A stretch of 12,814 nt of DNA from Acidobacteriota bacterium. Lineage in GTDB: Bacteria > Acidobacteriota > Blastocatellia > Pyrinomonadales > Pyrinomonadaceae. The position numbers and the translations under genes were made by a program. Positions within the stretch are counted from its first letter, which is position 1. Every line of letters begins with the position of its first letter. The notes under the pieces are model-generated. The model did no database searches and was not told the DNA's origin. It worked only from the letters and a program-made list of their open reading frames with translations. Below, one piece after another: positions 5,961-12,814 of this stretch. The stretch is taken from contig QHXL01000242.1 in the NCBI GenBank assembly GCA_003222935.1, positions 1-12,814 of the forward strand. The letters are read 5' to 3'.

Positions 5961-7838
5961 CTTTTTCAAGGAATAAGGCGACTCGTAACCGCCGCCGGTG
6001 AATGACTCCGTAGCCACAAGGGTTTTTCCGTAAACGTGCGAAGCAGAAGCAGCACCGCGCACGTCTTCGTAGTACATTTTTGAAGGGTGCAGGTCGCGGG
6101 CCCAGAATTCGCCCATCGGTATGTCCAGCTCTTTCTTGTTCAGCAAGGTGTCTTCGGGAATCTCAAGCGATACGCCTGCTGCTTCCCCGTAGGTTCGGAT
6201 TCCCTGTTTGCGCAGAAAATCCGTCGCGACTTTGTAATGGTTTTCGGCAAACATGTCGGCCAATGTGCGACGAAAGTCCCACAGGAAACGATCGCTCACT
6301 TCCGCGTCTCGAACGACGCGACCCGTGAGTATTGGCAGATAAGGTGTCGGGTCGTAATGACGCCGAAGCCGAAACTCGCCGATCATCTCCTCGGTCCAGT
6401 TCTGCATACCCGCTTCCCAACTATCCAGGAGCACGTACCGAAGACTCTTCCCGTACAGTGGTCCAAGGGCCCGGGAGATCGGGTCGACATACCCGCGCAA
6501 ATAACTTTCTGTGTGTTTGGCACTCAGTTTATCGACTTCGTAACCCAGAGCAGCAGGTACTGCGGGACGATTCTTCGCGCCCGTAAGTGAATAGCCGAAT
6601 CGCATGATGGTCCAACGTCCTTCGGGGACGTCCCAGTTTAGCGTTCCGTCTTTATTCATCTTTGCGGTCAAGTCAACGATGTCTGAGTTGCGAATGATTG
6701 AGCTTGTAGGAGCCGGCGGCGTTGGCACTGACTCGTATTCGAAAAGAAAACTGAAGCCAGCTTTCTCTTGCCAACGGTGGACGCGCGCACTGGAGTGAAG
6801 AACTGCCTCCAGCAGGGTGTATTCTTTCGCCGGCGCAGAGGGTGACTGATTCATTACCGCCGCCGGGCTGAGCGGCGCTCCGGTCAACTCGATGCGATAA
6901 AACTTTGCGGTAGTCTCTGGGAATGCAAATGTGCGCGCCATCCCGCCACGATAGAGTTGTGGGCCGGGCAGAGTTACTAAAGTTCGAAAGTCGACACCAT
7001 TATCACTCGCCAGGATGCGTCCAACGGGAATCCCACCTCGACCGGCAATCGAAATCGCGCGCGCCGTGAATGGCTGAGCATATTCGTACTGCAGCCATGC
7101 TGGTTTACCGTCCGTCGGTGCGGCGATCACGAGAACGCTGTTTAGATCGTCATCCCAGAGCGGAGTCGCATCAATTCCGCCGGCATTTGTTGTCGCTTGC
7201 GGGTGAGACTGGGCCATATCGCTTTCGTCGGCAGGCGTGCGAAAGGCGACGACAGCACTGTCGCCATAGTAAGTTGGATCGGGCGGAGTTGTACTTCCCG
7301 GACGCGGCGCGCCGGTGATCAGATTACGGATTGGTCCATTGTTCGAAGGGGGCTGCGGAAGTTTACCGGCGAACGATCGTGGTCCTTCCACACTCATCTC
7401 GCTCCAAACAAGCTTCTTCATTGCCTGTTCGGGCTTCACCCAGGTCCCACCAGTTTCACTCCAGCCTGCCGAACTGAAGATAGTCATTTCCAGTCCGAGC
7501 CGATCGGCTTCGGAAGCAGCGTGACGGACGGCGTCAAACCATTCGGGTGTGCCGAAGACAACCTTCGGGTCGACGTTCTGACCACCACCAGCATTGACGT
7601 CCGCTAATTGAAACCCTGCGAGACCTACTCTCTTCATCCATTCCAGGTCCTTCGTTATGCCTTCTTTTGAAACGTTGCTTCTGGTCCAGTGCCACCAGGT
7701 TCGTGGCTGTGCTGAATCGACCGGATTCTTGAACCCTTGTTCGAGAGGATCGGGAGGGCTTTGTGACCGAATCCCCGCCCTTGGATTTAGCAGCCCAGCG
7801 GAGATAATAGCCAGGCATAAAAGCATCATTTTCGCCAT
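5949..7838 (-). CDS. GH106-like alpha-L-rhamnosidase-type glycoside hydrolase, N-terminal part (truncated by duplication)
   Basis: The product is 629 residues with a signal peptide (MAKMMLLCLAIISAGLL, cleavage perhaps near 20-25). Family-like features in order: TWWHWTRSNVSKEGITKDL (47-65); GLAGFQLADVNAG; PEWFDAVRHAASEADRLGL with IFSSAGWSETGGTWVKPEQA (120-139); an inserted beta domain (about 180-350); the barrel segment LLDSWEAGMQNWTEEMIGEF (470-489); YDPTPYLPILTGRVV; ENHYKVATDFLRKQGIRTYG; and DIPMGEFW (572-579). E474 and E577 are plausible catalytic acids by position but were not verified. GH106 enzymes remove terminal alpha-L-rhamnose from pectin side chains and glycosides. The frame ends KKIVD-stop at an 11-bp tandem duplication; repairing it gives a 1110-residue protein, the usual GH106 size. 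GGGAG lies 11 nt before the ATG. The toxin gene ends 64 bp upstream on the same strand. Confidence 0.83.
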   Translation of the reverse strand: MAKMMLLCLAIISAGLLNPRAGIRSQSPPDPLEQGFKNPVDSAQPRTWWHWTRSNVSKEGITKDLEWMKRVGLAGFQLADVNAGGGQNVDPKVVFGTPEWFDAVRHAASEADRLGLEMTIFSSAGWSETGGTWVKPEQAMKKLVWSEMSVEGPRSFAGKLPQPPSNNGPIRNLITGAPRPGSTTPPDPTYYGDSAVVAFRTPADESDMAQSHPQATTNAGGIDATPLWDDDLNSVLVIAAPTDGKPAWLQYEYAQPFTARAISIAGRGGIPVGRILASDNGVDFRTLVTLPGPQLYRGGMARTFAFPETTAKFYRIELTGAPLSPAAVMNQSPSAPAKEYTLLEAVLHSSARVHRWQEKAGFSFLFEYESVPTPPAPTSSIIRNSDIVDLTAKMNKDGTLNWDVPEGRWTIMRFGYSLTGAKNRPAVPAALGYEVDKLSAKHTESYLRGYVDPISRALGPLYGKSLRYVLLDSWEAGMQNWTEEMIGEFRLRRHYDPTPYLPILTGRVVRDAEVSDRFLWDFRRTLADMFAENHYKVATDFLRKQGIRTYGEAAGVSLEIPEDTLLNKKELDIPMGEFWARDLHPSKMYYEDVRGAASASHVYGKTLVATESFTGGGYESPYSLKKIVD

Positions 7839-7902
7839 CTGATTTGAGTCTCCCTGCTACGCCTTGGCCCATGAATGTGAGGGGAGGCTGTAAGAATTGG
7901 TA

Positions 7903-8208
7903 TTACTCCAACCTCTGCTTCCACAGACGATCGCGCCTGGCTTCGTGAATAATCGTATAGACGATGACCGTATCGTCAGTAACTCGGAAAATAACACGAT
8001 AGGGAAATCGCCGAGTGTAGGCCCAACGCACCTGCCTTCGACGGTAGCGACTGCGGTAAATGAGGGGATTGGCTAGTAGCCGATCGATCGTTTCGCGAAC
8101 TTCCCTTAAAAACTCGTGGCCAAGTCCAGGTCGCTGTTCCTCGTACCATTCCTCAATAATCTGGAGATCATCATCTACCTGAGGTCGAACAACTAGTCTG
8201 AAACTCAC
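7903..8208 (-). CDS. ParE/RelE-superfamily toxin of a type II toxin-antitoxin pair
   Basis: The 101-residue product has the compact ParE layout: an initial strand (FRLVVRPQVDDDL), two helices (IIEEWYEEQRPGLGHEFLREVRETIDRLLANP), then a beta-sheet core with the basic RRRQVRWAYTRRFPYRVIFRV and a final VIVYTIIHEARRDRLWKQR. The conserved pieces GLG-EFL, NP, FPYRV and the H-R-R-LW-R tail are all present, and the length is normal, so it is probably intact. ParE toxins poison DNA gyrase and RelE toxins cut ribosome-bound mRNA; ParE-type is the better fit by sequence, but the target is not shown. Its ATG overlaps the antitoxin stop codon by 4 nt (ATGA), the usual sign of translational coupling. The conserved FPYR-V core excludes a shadow ORF. 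Confidence 0.88.
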   Translation of the reverse strand: MSFRLVVRPQVDDDLQIIEEWYEEQRPGLGHEFLREVRETIDRLLANPLIYRSRYRRRQVRWAYTRRFPYRVIFRVTDDTVIVYTIIHEARRDRLWKQRLE

Positions 8209-8441
8209 TCACCAAGTCTCCGATTCAAGCGCGCTTTGAACTCTTCCCAGGGAATTGCGGTCTCCGGGTTTCTTTCGTGTTCTTCGATGCGAGCCTCGAT
8301 CAGAGCTTTCTGATCGTCAGTGAGCGGATCGTCATCATCGAGCCAGTGATCGCCGTCGATCTCGGCCAACTTGAGTCGAATCTCGTCACGATCTTGCGGC
8401 GTTAGTTTTGGAAGTTCTTCTAGAATCTCCGCCTTACTCAT
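8205..8441 (-). CDS. Antitoxin, putative addiction module component (PF09720-like)
   Basis: The 78-residue acidic protein lies directly upstream of the ParE-like toxin. It has an N-terminal helix with the LPKLTPQDRDEIRLKLAE pattern, an acidic middle (WLDDDDPLTDDQKALIEARI) and the C-terminal EEH-RNPETAIPWEEFKARLN. The IPWEEFKARL end is characteristic of the short antitoxin family that partners ParE/RelE toxins. Such antitoxins bind the toxin through the C-terminal part and commonly repress their own operon. No strong ribosome-binding site precedes the ATG. A 12-bp palindrome 55-66 bp upstream may be the operator. Confidence 0.85.
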   Translation of the reverse strand: MSKAEILEELPKLTPQDRDEIRLKLAEIDGDHWLDDDDPLTDDQKALIEARIEEHERNPETAIPWEEFKARLNRRLGE

Positions 8442-8495
8442 GTGGGGATGATACTAAGCCAGGGTGGATACATCAACGCTGTCAGATTCAAGTAA

Positions 8496-8507
8496 TGATC
8501 ACGATCA
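8496..8507. promoter_or_regulatory. Palindrome TGATC-AC-GATCA, possible toxin-antitoxin operator
   Basis: Perfect 5-bp arms separated by 2 bp lie 55-66 bp upstream of the antitoxin start. On the leftward strand a -10-like TAATAT (8516-8511) ends just before the palindrome, so a protein bound here would cover the transcription start. No good -35 was found. Autoregulation by antitoxin or toxin-antitoxin complex is common in type II systems; its operation here is inference. Confidence 0.35.
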
Positions 8508-8590
8508 GCAATATTAGAATGACGTGAGATTGATCTTATAAAGACGCGACGATCCCATGCAGGTGAGTAGAAATTTTCCTGCAAGTCCAC

Positions 8591-8620
8591 TTGACTTTTT
8601 TTCGACCGACTGCAAATAAT
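8591..8620 (+). promoter_or_regulatory. Candidate sigma70-type promoter for the 8832-11458 genes
   Basis: TTGACT (8591-8596) and AATAAT (8615-8620) each match the consensus hexamer at 5 of 6 positions, with an 18-bp spacer. It points rightward, about 210 bp upstream of the start at 8832. Other promoters nearer the gene are not excluded. Confidence 0.35.
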
Positions 8621-8831
8621 TTCCACGCCACTACAACTTCGGGTTTTTCTCAATTTCATTCGCTCCCCCAGACTTCACGAGTCGTCTCTCTCCACAAACG
8701 ATCTCATGGAGTCATTAAGTTTTCGGCGGCCAACTCTGTGTTGGATCCGTCATACCTCAAACCTCGGTTAGCGACTTACATCTGAAATTGTCTGCATTCA
8801 AACAAGCTAATAATTAGAAAGGAACACTCAC

Positions 8832-9440
8832 ATGAAAGCTGCCGCACTGGCAATCTCTCTAATCGCCGTTGCCCTGATGGTTTCTTCCCGCTGGACAACG
8901 AAGGCGGTAAATCCTCCAGCGGACGACGTTCTCCAAACTCCGGTTGACTCAACTCTGACGAATGGCCTCTCAGTACAGAACATGGTCAACCGATCAGATT
9001 TGATCGCCATCGGAAGTTGCATAAACAGCAAGTCTGTTTGGCTCAATCGTACGCTCGTTACGCTGGCCACAATATCAGTTAACGAAACCCTCAAAGGAGC
9101 GGACCTGGGAACCATCACCGTTGCTTTACCGGGTGGCGTCGATGCGAACCGCAAGGTTCCGGTTGCGATGATGTATCCGGGTGCGCCTCAAATTACACCC
9201 GGCGAGGACGTGTTTTTATTCCTCACGGCTACTGGTGAAGCCGCTGGTAGTTACACGGTAACCGGCTTTTCTCAAGGAAAATTCTCCATCGTGAAAGACG
9301 AGGATGGTGAGCCGATGGTCACCCGAGATCTGACCAGGACAATGCTTAAGGATAACAACGGCATTCATCGAGGCTCAGCGAACGAAACCCCACTCAAGAG
9401 TTTTAAGAGTGAGGTTAAAGCACGATTGAAACAGCAATGA
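8832..9440 (+). CDS. Secreted protein of unknown function, upstream partner of the matrixin protease
   Basis: The 202-residue product has an N-terminal hydrophobic signal (MKAAALAISLIAVALMVSS). AAAGGA lies 8 nt before the ATG, supporting the start. The mature part looks like one compact beta-rich domain: NMVNRSDLIAIGSCINSKSV, LVTLATISVNETLKGADLG, TITVALPGGVD, a loop with MMYPGAPQITPGEDVFLFL, and YTVTGFSQGKFSIVKDEDG. The C-terminal tail is polar and basic (about 165-202). There is no membrane anchor after the signal, no lipobox and no catalytic motif I recognise; only one cysteine lies outside the signal. The gene is 74 bp upstream of a secreted metalloprotease and probably co-transcribed, so an inhibitor, chaperone, substrate or targeting role is possible but unproven. 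I cannot place it in a named family. Confidence 0.8.
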   Translation: MKAAALAISLIAVALMVSSRWTTKAVNPPADDVLQTPVDSTLTNGLSVQNMVNRSDLIAIGSCINSKSVWLNRTLVTLATISVNETLKGADLGTITVALPGGVDANRKVPVAMMYPGAPQITPGEDVFLFLTATGEAAGSYTVTGFSQGKFSIVKDEDGEPMVTRDLTRTMLKDNNGIHRGSANETPLKSFKSEVKARLKQQ

Positions 9441-9514
9441 TGCGTTCGCAAAAACTTCTGACTCATTCATAACGCTCTGGTTTAAGTAACCGGAAAGTAC
9501 CTCGAGGAGAACTC

Positions 9515-11458
9515 ATGAAAAGAAAGCTCACATCTATCTTGATAACCACGTGCATGATTTTAATGAGCGTCGCAAACATTCGTGCAGGTGGCGCTTTTCA
9601 AACCTACGACATCACGAATGCGACACCGTCGCCGATCGCCGGACAATTGCTCGTGCGCGCGATACCGGTGCGGTGGGATACTCGCTCTATCCCCGTCCAA
9701 TTTCGAGTTAACAACACAATGGATCCGATACCTAACCCGTTAGGCGCGTCGTTTCTATCAATCGCTAATGCGACTACAGCTCTTCAGGCCGCCCTTGACC
9801 ATTGGAACTCAGTGCCGACTTCTTTCATCAACATGCAAATTGTTGGGACGACAGCAAACGAAGGATCGATCGGTTTCGATATGGTTAATGAAGTTAATTT
9901 TCGTACGCCTGCATGGTTCGACATTATCGCCGAGTCGGTTCCGGTGACATTGATTGCAGATTCCACACTCGCCGCGGGAGAAGATATAGACGGCGATGGC
10001 GATTCTGACGTATCAACCGGAATTACTATCGCTCAGGATGTTGACAACGACGGAGACATTGAATTCCCTGCCGGTTTCTATAAAGCCGGCACCATTCTCG
10101 ACAATGACATTCAGTTCAACACTAAAAACTCGAACGGCTATCGTTTCACAGTGGATCCCGCGCAGGTAGATACAAATGAGAGTTCAATAGATCTTGAGGC
10201 TATTGCGACCCACGAATTTGGCCACGCACTGGGTTTGTCGCACGTGCCAAATAATCAAACAAGCGCAACCGACGGAACTGGCGCAACGATGTTCCCACTA
10301 GTTGATACAGGCGATCCGCCGGAGGAACTGTCGCTGCGATCACTCGACATCGATGACATTGCCTACGCCTCATACTTCTATCCGGAAGGCACTGCAGCAT
10401 CAGGTCCGGCAGCGTTGCAACCAGGAGACGTGCCGTTCAGTAGTGCTTTCGGTTTTATCACCGGCGAATTGCGACATGGAATTCTTAATCAACCAATAGC
10501 CGGTGGTTACGTTCAAGCTATTGATCGAGATACCGGTGAGGAAACGGTAGGTGCGTATAGCGGTGCGGCCAATTTGTCGTTGGATCCTGCAACTGGAGAT
10601 TTGTTCTTGCTGTCGGATGCGTCGAAGGCGATTGTTAACGGGAACTATGTAATACCCGTACCTCGCGGCAACTACAATGTTCGCGCCGAAGCAATCGACG
10701 GCTCTCCTATCCTTGCGGCGCAGGTCAACCCAACAGTGCAGGCAGGACGGTTCCTGGGCCAACAAAACTTCCTCGAAGAATTTTGGAATAACACCAAGGA
10801 GAGCGCGGTCGAGCGAGAGCCTGGCGAAGCAAAGAACACTCACGTTAACAACGGCCAGGTAAGTTCCGGGGTGAACATTGTTACGAATCGCGTTTTCAAT
10901 ATAAATCCATACGGTGCGCGCACCAGCGTCGGGTTTATAAATCCGCCGACTGCGGGTTATGTCTACGCCGTCGCTTTTCCGGCCGCAGAGATACGCGCTC
11001 TGAACGGCGGCACCCCAACTATTATTCAGGCAGGATTGTTCGACACGACTGTGGCAGACAACTCTGTTCCAGTGGTATTCGGAAATGCATGGCTGGCAAC
11101 TGGAGTGATCAATCCTGACAATACGGCGACTATCGATCTCGTCCATCCGCTAAGAACATCAACGCCATTCCTCGGACAGGATCTTGACTTAGCACCGTTC
11201 TACTTTTCTGAGCCAAAGGAGCTTAGTGAAACTATTAGAGCTGGTATCGCGAACGGAACGATTAAGAATTTATTTCTGGTCCTCCAGATACCACCGCCAC
11301 CGTTCCCAGGTGTCAGCCACCATCCGCCGTTGATTGGATTGAGCAAGCAGGCGCCAATCCTCGGACGCTCATATCTTTCCTTGGACGGCGGGCTTACGTT
11401 CAGTCGACGGAATGATTACAACTTCCGATTTTCGTTGATAGCCTCGCGGCCAGAGTGA
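9515..11458 (+). CDS. Secreted matrixin-type zinc metalloprotease
   Basis: The 647-residue product has a signal peptide (1-24, cleavage after NIRA) and GAGGAG 5 nt before the ATG. The catalytic domain spans about 40-290: PVRWDTRSIPVQFRVN, the helix LQAALDHWNSVPTSFINMQ, LDNDIQFNT (197-203), then the metzincin zinc site H233-E234-F-G-H237-A-L-G-L-S-H243 and a Met-turn in GATMFP (M259). E234 is the expected general base. Between the helix and the zinc site lie two acidic loops, DIDGDGDSD (157-165) and DVDNDGDIE (175-183), which look like calcium-binding DxDxDG loops. Residues about 310-395 resemble a carboxypeptidase-regulatory or CnaB-like beta domain (GELRHGILNQPIAGGYVQA to VPRGNYNVRAEA). Residues 400-647 are beta-rich and unassigned. 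It should cleave proteins outside the cytoplasm. Key residues are intact. Confidence 0.92.
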   Translation: MKRKLTSILITTCMILMSVANIRAGGAFQTYDITNATPSPIAGQLLVRAIPVRWDTRSIPVQFRVNNTMDPIPNPLGASFLSIANATTALQAALDHWNSVPTSFINMQIVGTTANEGSIGFDMVNEVNFRTPAWFDIIAESVPVTLIADSTLAAGEDIDGDGDSDVSTGITIAQDVDNDGDIEFPAGFYKAGTILDNDIQFNTKNSNGYRFTVDPAQVDTNESSIDLEAIATHEFGHALGLSHVPNNQTSATDGTGATMFPLVDTGDPPEELSLRSLDIDDIAYASYFYPEGTAASGPAALQPGDVPFSSAFGFITGELRHGILNQPIAGGYVQAIDRDTGEETVGAYSGAANLSLDPATGDLFLLSDASKAIVNGNYVIPVPRGNYNVRAEAIDGSPILAAQVNPTVQAGRFLGQQNFLEEFWNNTKESAVEREPGEAKNTHVNNGQVSSGVNIVTNRVFNINPYGARTSVGFINPPTAGYVYAVAFPAAEIRALNGGTPTIIQAGLFDTTVADNSVPVVFGNAWLATGVINPDNTATIDLVHPLRTSTPFLGQDLDLAPFYFSEPKELSETIRAGIANGTIKNLFLVLQIPPPPFPGVSHHPPLIGLSKQAPILGRSYLSLDGGLTFSRRNDYNFRFSLIASRPE

Positions 11459-11520
11459 GAAGAATGTAGGAAACGATTTAGAGCCTCTTGAAAGTCGGGA
11501 CCACCATCAGTCTGAGTTGG

Positions 11521-11568
11521 AAGGGCGGTTTATTACATCGGGGTTCTGCTAAGCAGTAAACCGCCCTT
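11521..11568 (+). terminator. Stem-loop after the matrixin gene, likely transcription or 3'-end terminator
   Basis: AAGGGCGGTTTA (11521-11532) pairs perfectly with TAAACCGCCCTT (11557-11568). A 24-nt loop separates the arms, and weaker pairing extends outward (GTTG with CAAC). The stem begins 62 bp after the stop codon of the protease gene. There is no clear poly-T tract after it, so it is not a textbook intrinsic terminator. It may stabilise the mRNA end or serve both strands. Confidence 0.55.
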
Positions 11569-11630
11569 CTCAACTTCCTCTATTTTGGCAGGGCTCGTTA
11601 GCTAATCTTTAAGAAGACAAGGAACCTCTT

Positions 11631-11705
11631 GTTCGTGTGACTTCGTGGATCGTTCTTTTCGCGGCGAGGGAAAAGATCCACGAACTTACACGAATAAACA
11701 CGAAC
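11631..11705. repeat. Imperfect inverted repeat built on 10-nt TTCGTG units
   Basis: Read on the minus strand, the right arm (11705-11670) has three 10-nt units: TTCGTGTTTA, TTCGTGTAAG and TTCGTGGATC. The left arm on the plus strand has TTCGTGTGAC and TTCGTGGATC (11632-11651). The perfect core is TTCGTGGATC at 11642-11651 paired with its complement at 11675-11684. Adjacent TTTTC and GAAAA extend the pairing with a small bulge. The plan is the same as at 3183-3297 but the unit differs. Confidence 0.7.
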
Positions 11706-11946
11706 CAAATCCTTTCTTAAAAGATCCTCCTTAGTTTGTCTGCGTGGCCTCTCGAGCGCTTCTCTCCGTTAGAACGACACCAAAACTTTGGTTCTAAATC
11801 CAAAATAAAATTTTACGAACTCAACAGAACTTTTCTGCGCGATTGTGAGTATTAGACCAACAGCAAACGCACCGAAGTTTGCGCACGCCTGTCTCCCCAA
11901 CAAAATGGATTGCCTACCGGATTTTGGACCATGAGGAGTACCCACC

Positions 11947-12814
11947 ATGTTACACAAACTATCCATCGTCGCCGCGCTAGTTCTCGGTTTGCTATCAACA
12001 ACGATGCTCGCTCAACAAGTAACTCCATCCCAACACTCCTACCTGCAAGCGCGCAAAGTATTAGATGACGCCCTGGAGGCGCACGGCGGAGTCGAAGCAT
12101 TACGTGGAATCAAAGACTTTACGTTGAAGGAGAAAGGCACGAACTACGCGCGCTTTCAAAGCCCAACACCTGATCTTCCATTTGCAACTAATCCGTCGGA
12201 GGAAACACTCATTGTCGATATAGATCGAGGCCTGGTCTTTGATGAACTGAAGGCTGTCGGTGGTGGGTTCAACAACTGGAACATTACAGTAATCAAAGGC
12301 GCTGAGAGCCAGGTCTTTGACATGTGGTCAAAAACCACAACGCCAGTAGTAAATCCGTCAATTAATAACTTCCGTAGACAGATGCGACGCATGCCGCATG
12401 TCGTGTTGCTCGAAGCACTAGACCGCGCATCGACACTACGCTGGCTCGGCGAGTCCGAATTAGGAGGGAAGAAAGTGAAAGTGATCAGCGTACTGCGACC
12501 GGACAACCAACAGCTAACCCTTTACCTGGATGCTCAGACAAATCTGTTAAATCGATACGAATATCTCTACGCCGATCCAATAGTCGGCGATTCGGTGATT
12601 GCGCAGAGCTACCCGGTCTATCGCACTCTTGGCAAGATTAAGGTTCCGACTGGGCGCGTCTTGTACAACTCGGGCGGAGCCATCCAGGAAATCGAGTACA
12701 CGGATGTGCAAATCAACACACGCCCGGCTGAGAGTGTGTTTGCTGGTCCAGTTGGTTTTGAAAAGCTTGCCGCTCCGCCGGCCACACCTGCACCACCCGC
12801 CGTTACTAAAGTTG
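11947..12814 (+). CDS. Secreted protein with lipoprotein-sorting-like N-terminal domain (C-terminus off the right edge)
   Basis: The gene opens at the ATG at 11947, with GAGGAG 8 nt upstream, and is still open at the last base, giving about 289 residues. Residues 1-22 are a signal peptide ending MLA-QQ. The mature part starts with a helix and the motif LDDALEAHGGVEALRGIKDFTLKEKG, followed by repeated strands (ETLIVDIDRGLVFDEL, NWNITVIKGAESQVFDMW, STLRWLGESELGGKKVKVIS, LTLYLDAQTNLLNRYEYLY, VPTGRVLYNSGGAIQEIEYTDVQIN). This resembles the LolA/outer-membrane-lipoprotein-sorting beta fold. It ends in a Pro-Ala-rich linker (APPATPAPPAV), so a second domain probably follows. In Acidobacteriota this N-terminal type often precedes an MBL-fold metallo-hydrolase domain, but that part is outside the window and the identification is inference. 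Confidence 0.75.
   Translation, partial: MLHKLSIVAALVLGLLSTTMLAQQVTPSQHSYLQARKVLDDALEAHGGVEALRGIKDFTLKEKGTNYARFQSPTPDLPFATNPSEETLIVDIDRGLVFDELKAVGGGFNNWNITVIKGAESQVFDMWSKTTTPVVNPSINNFRRQMRRMPHVVLLEALDRASTLRWLGESELGGKKVKVISVLRPDNQQLTLYLDAQTNLLNRYEYLYADPIVGDSVIAQSYPVYRTLGKIKVPTGRVLYNSGGAIQEIEYTDVQINTRPAESVFAGPVGFEKLAAPPATPAPPAVTKV

Larger units (their letters stand above)
8442..8831. other. Divergent 390-bp intergenic region
   Basis: This gene-free stretch separates the leftward toxin-antitoxin operon from the rightward secreted-protein genes. It holds a palindrome near the antitoxin promoter side and a sigma70-like promoter candidate at 8591-8620 for the rightward genes. If that promoter is used, the rightward mRNA has a leader of about 200 nt containing only small hairpins (GACT-TCACG-AGTC and CCAA-CTCTGTG-TTGG). 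No known riboswitch or convincing small gene was recognised; open frames in it have no protein-like composition. Confidence 0.5.
11459..11946 (+). other. 488-bp gene-free region between the protease and the next secreted-protein gene
   Basis: It contains a strong hairpin soon after the protease stop codon, then an inverted repeat built on TTCGTG units, then an AT-rich stretch (about 11783-11830) that may hold the promoter of the downstream gene. No promoter with acceptable hexamer spacing was identified, and no coding frame looked protein-like. Confidence 0.5.

Noticed and set aside
8438..8785. Small frames on both strands in the divergent region
   Set aside because: No ribosome-binding sites, no protein-like composition, and overlap with likely promoter elements.
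10400..11146. A 248-codon leftward frame inside the matrixin gene
   Set aside because: It is antisense to the protease, has no domain pattern, and its length reflects codon bias of the real gene.

Overview
The window looks like soil or sediment Acidobacteriota, most likely Blastocatellia-like. The evidence is moderate GC content, many secreted proteins with signal peptides, an incomplete left-edge gene with the layout of the 'VWFA-related Acidobacterial domain' family, and many short palindromic intergenic elements. This is inference from gene content; there is no rRNA or phylogenetic marker here. No rRNA, tRNA, CRISPR array, prophage or transposase gene was seen.

Bases 1-8441 are transcribed leftward. 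Reading in the direction of transcription: a type II toxin-antitoxin pair (PF09720-like antitoxin at 8205-8441, ParE-like toxin at 7903-8208); a large secreted glycoside hydrolase resembling GH106 alpha-L-rhamnosidases, split in two (5949-7838 and 4495-5859) by an exact 11-bp tandem duplication; a DoxX-like membrane protein made of two similar halves and broken by an apparent one-base frameshift (3315-4219); a secreted CE15-type glucuronoyl/acetylxylan esterase-like hydrolase (1814-3127); and a secreted VWA-domain protein that runs off the left edge (1-1580). The rhamnosidase and esterase suggest breakdown of plant pectin or hemicellulose side chains, but two of these leftward genes carry disrupting lesions.

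Bases 8832-12814 are transcribed rightward: a small secreted protein of unknown function (8832-9440), a secreted matrixin-type zinc metalloprotease 74 bp downstream (9515-11458), then 488 bp without a gene, then a secreted protein cut by the right edge (11947 onward). The first two probably form an operon and are the best candidate here for an undescribed functional pair. The 390-bp divergent region (8442-8831) should hold promoters for both arms.

Between genes lie five palindromic structures, all just downstream of a gene end. Two of them contain the stop codon of the neighbouring gene. Two (near 3183-3297 and 11631-11705) share one plan: three near-identical 9- or 10-nt units facing an imperfect inverted copy.
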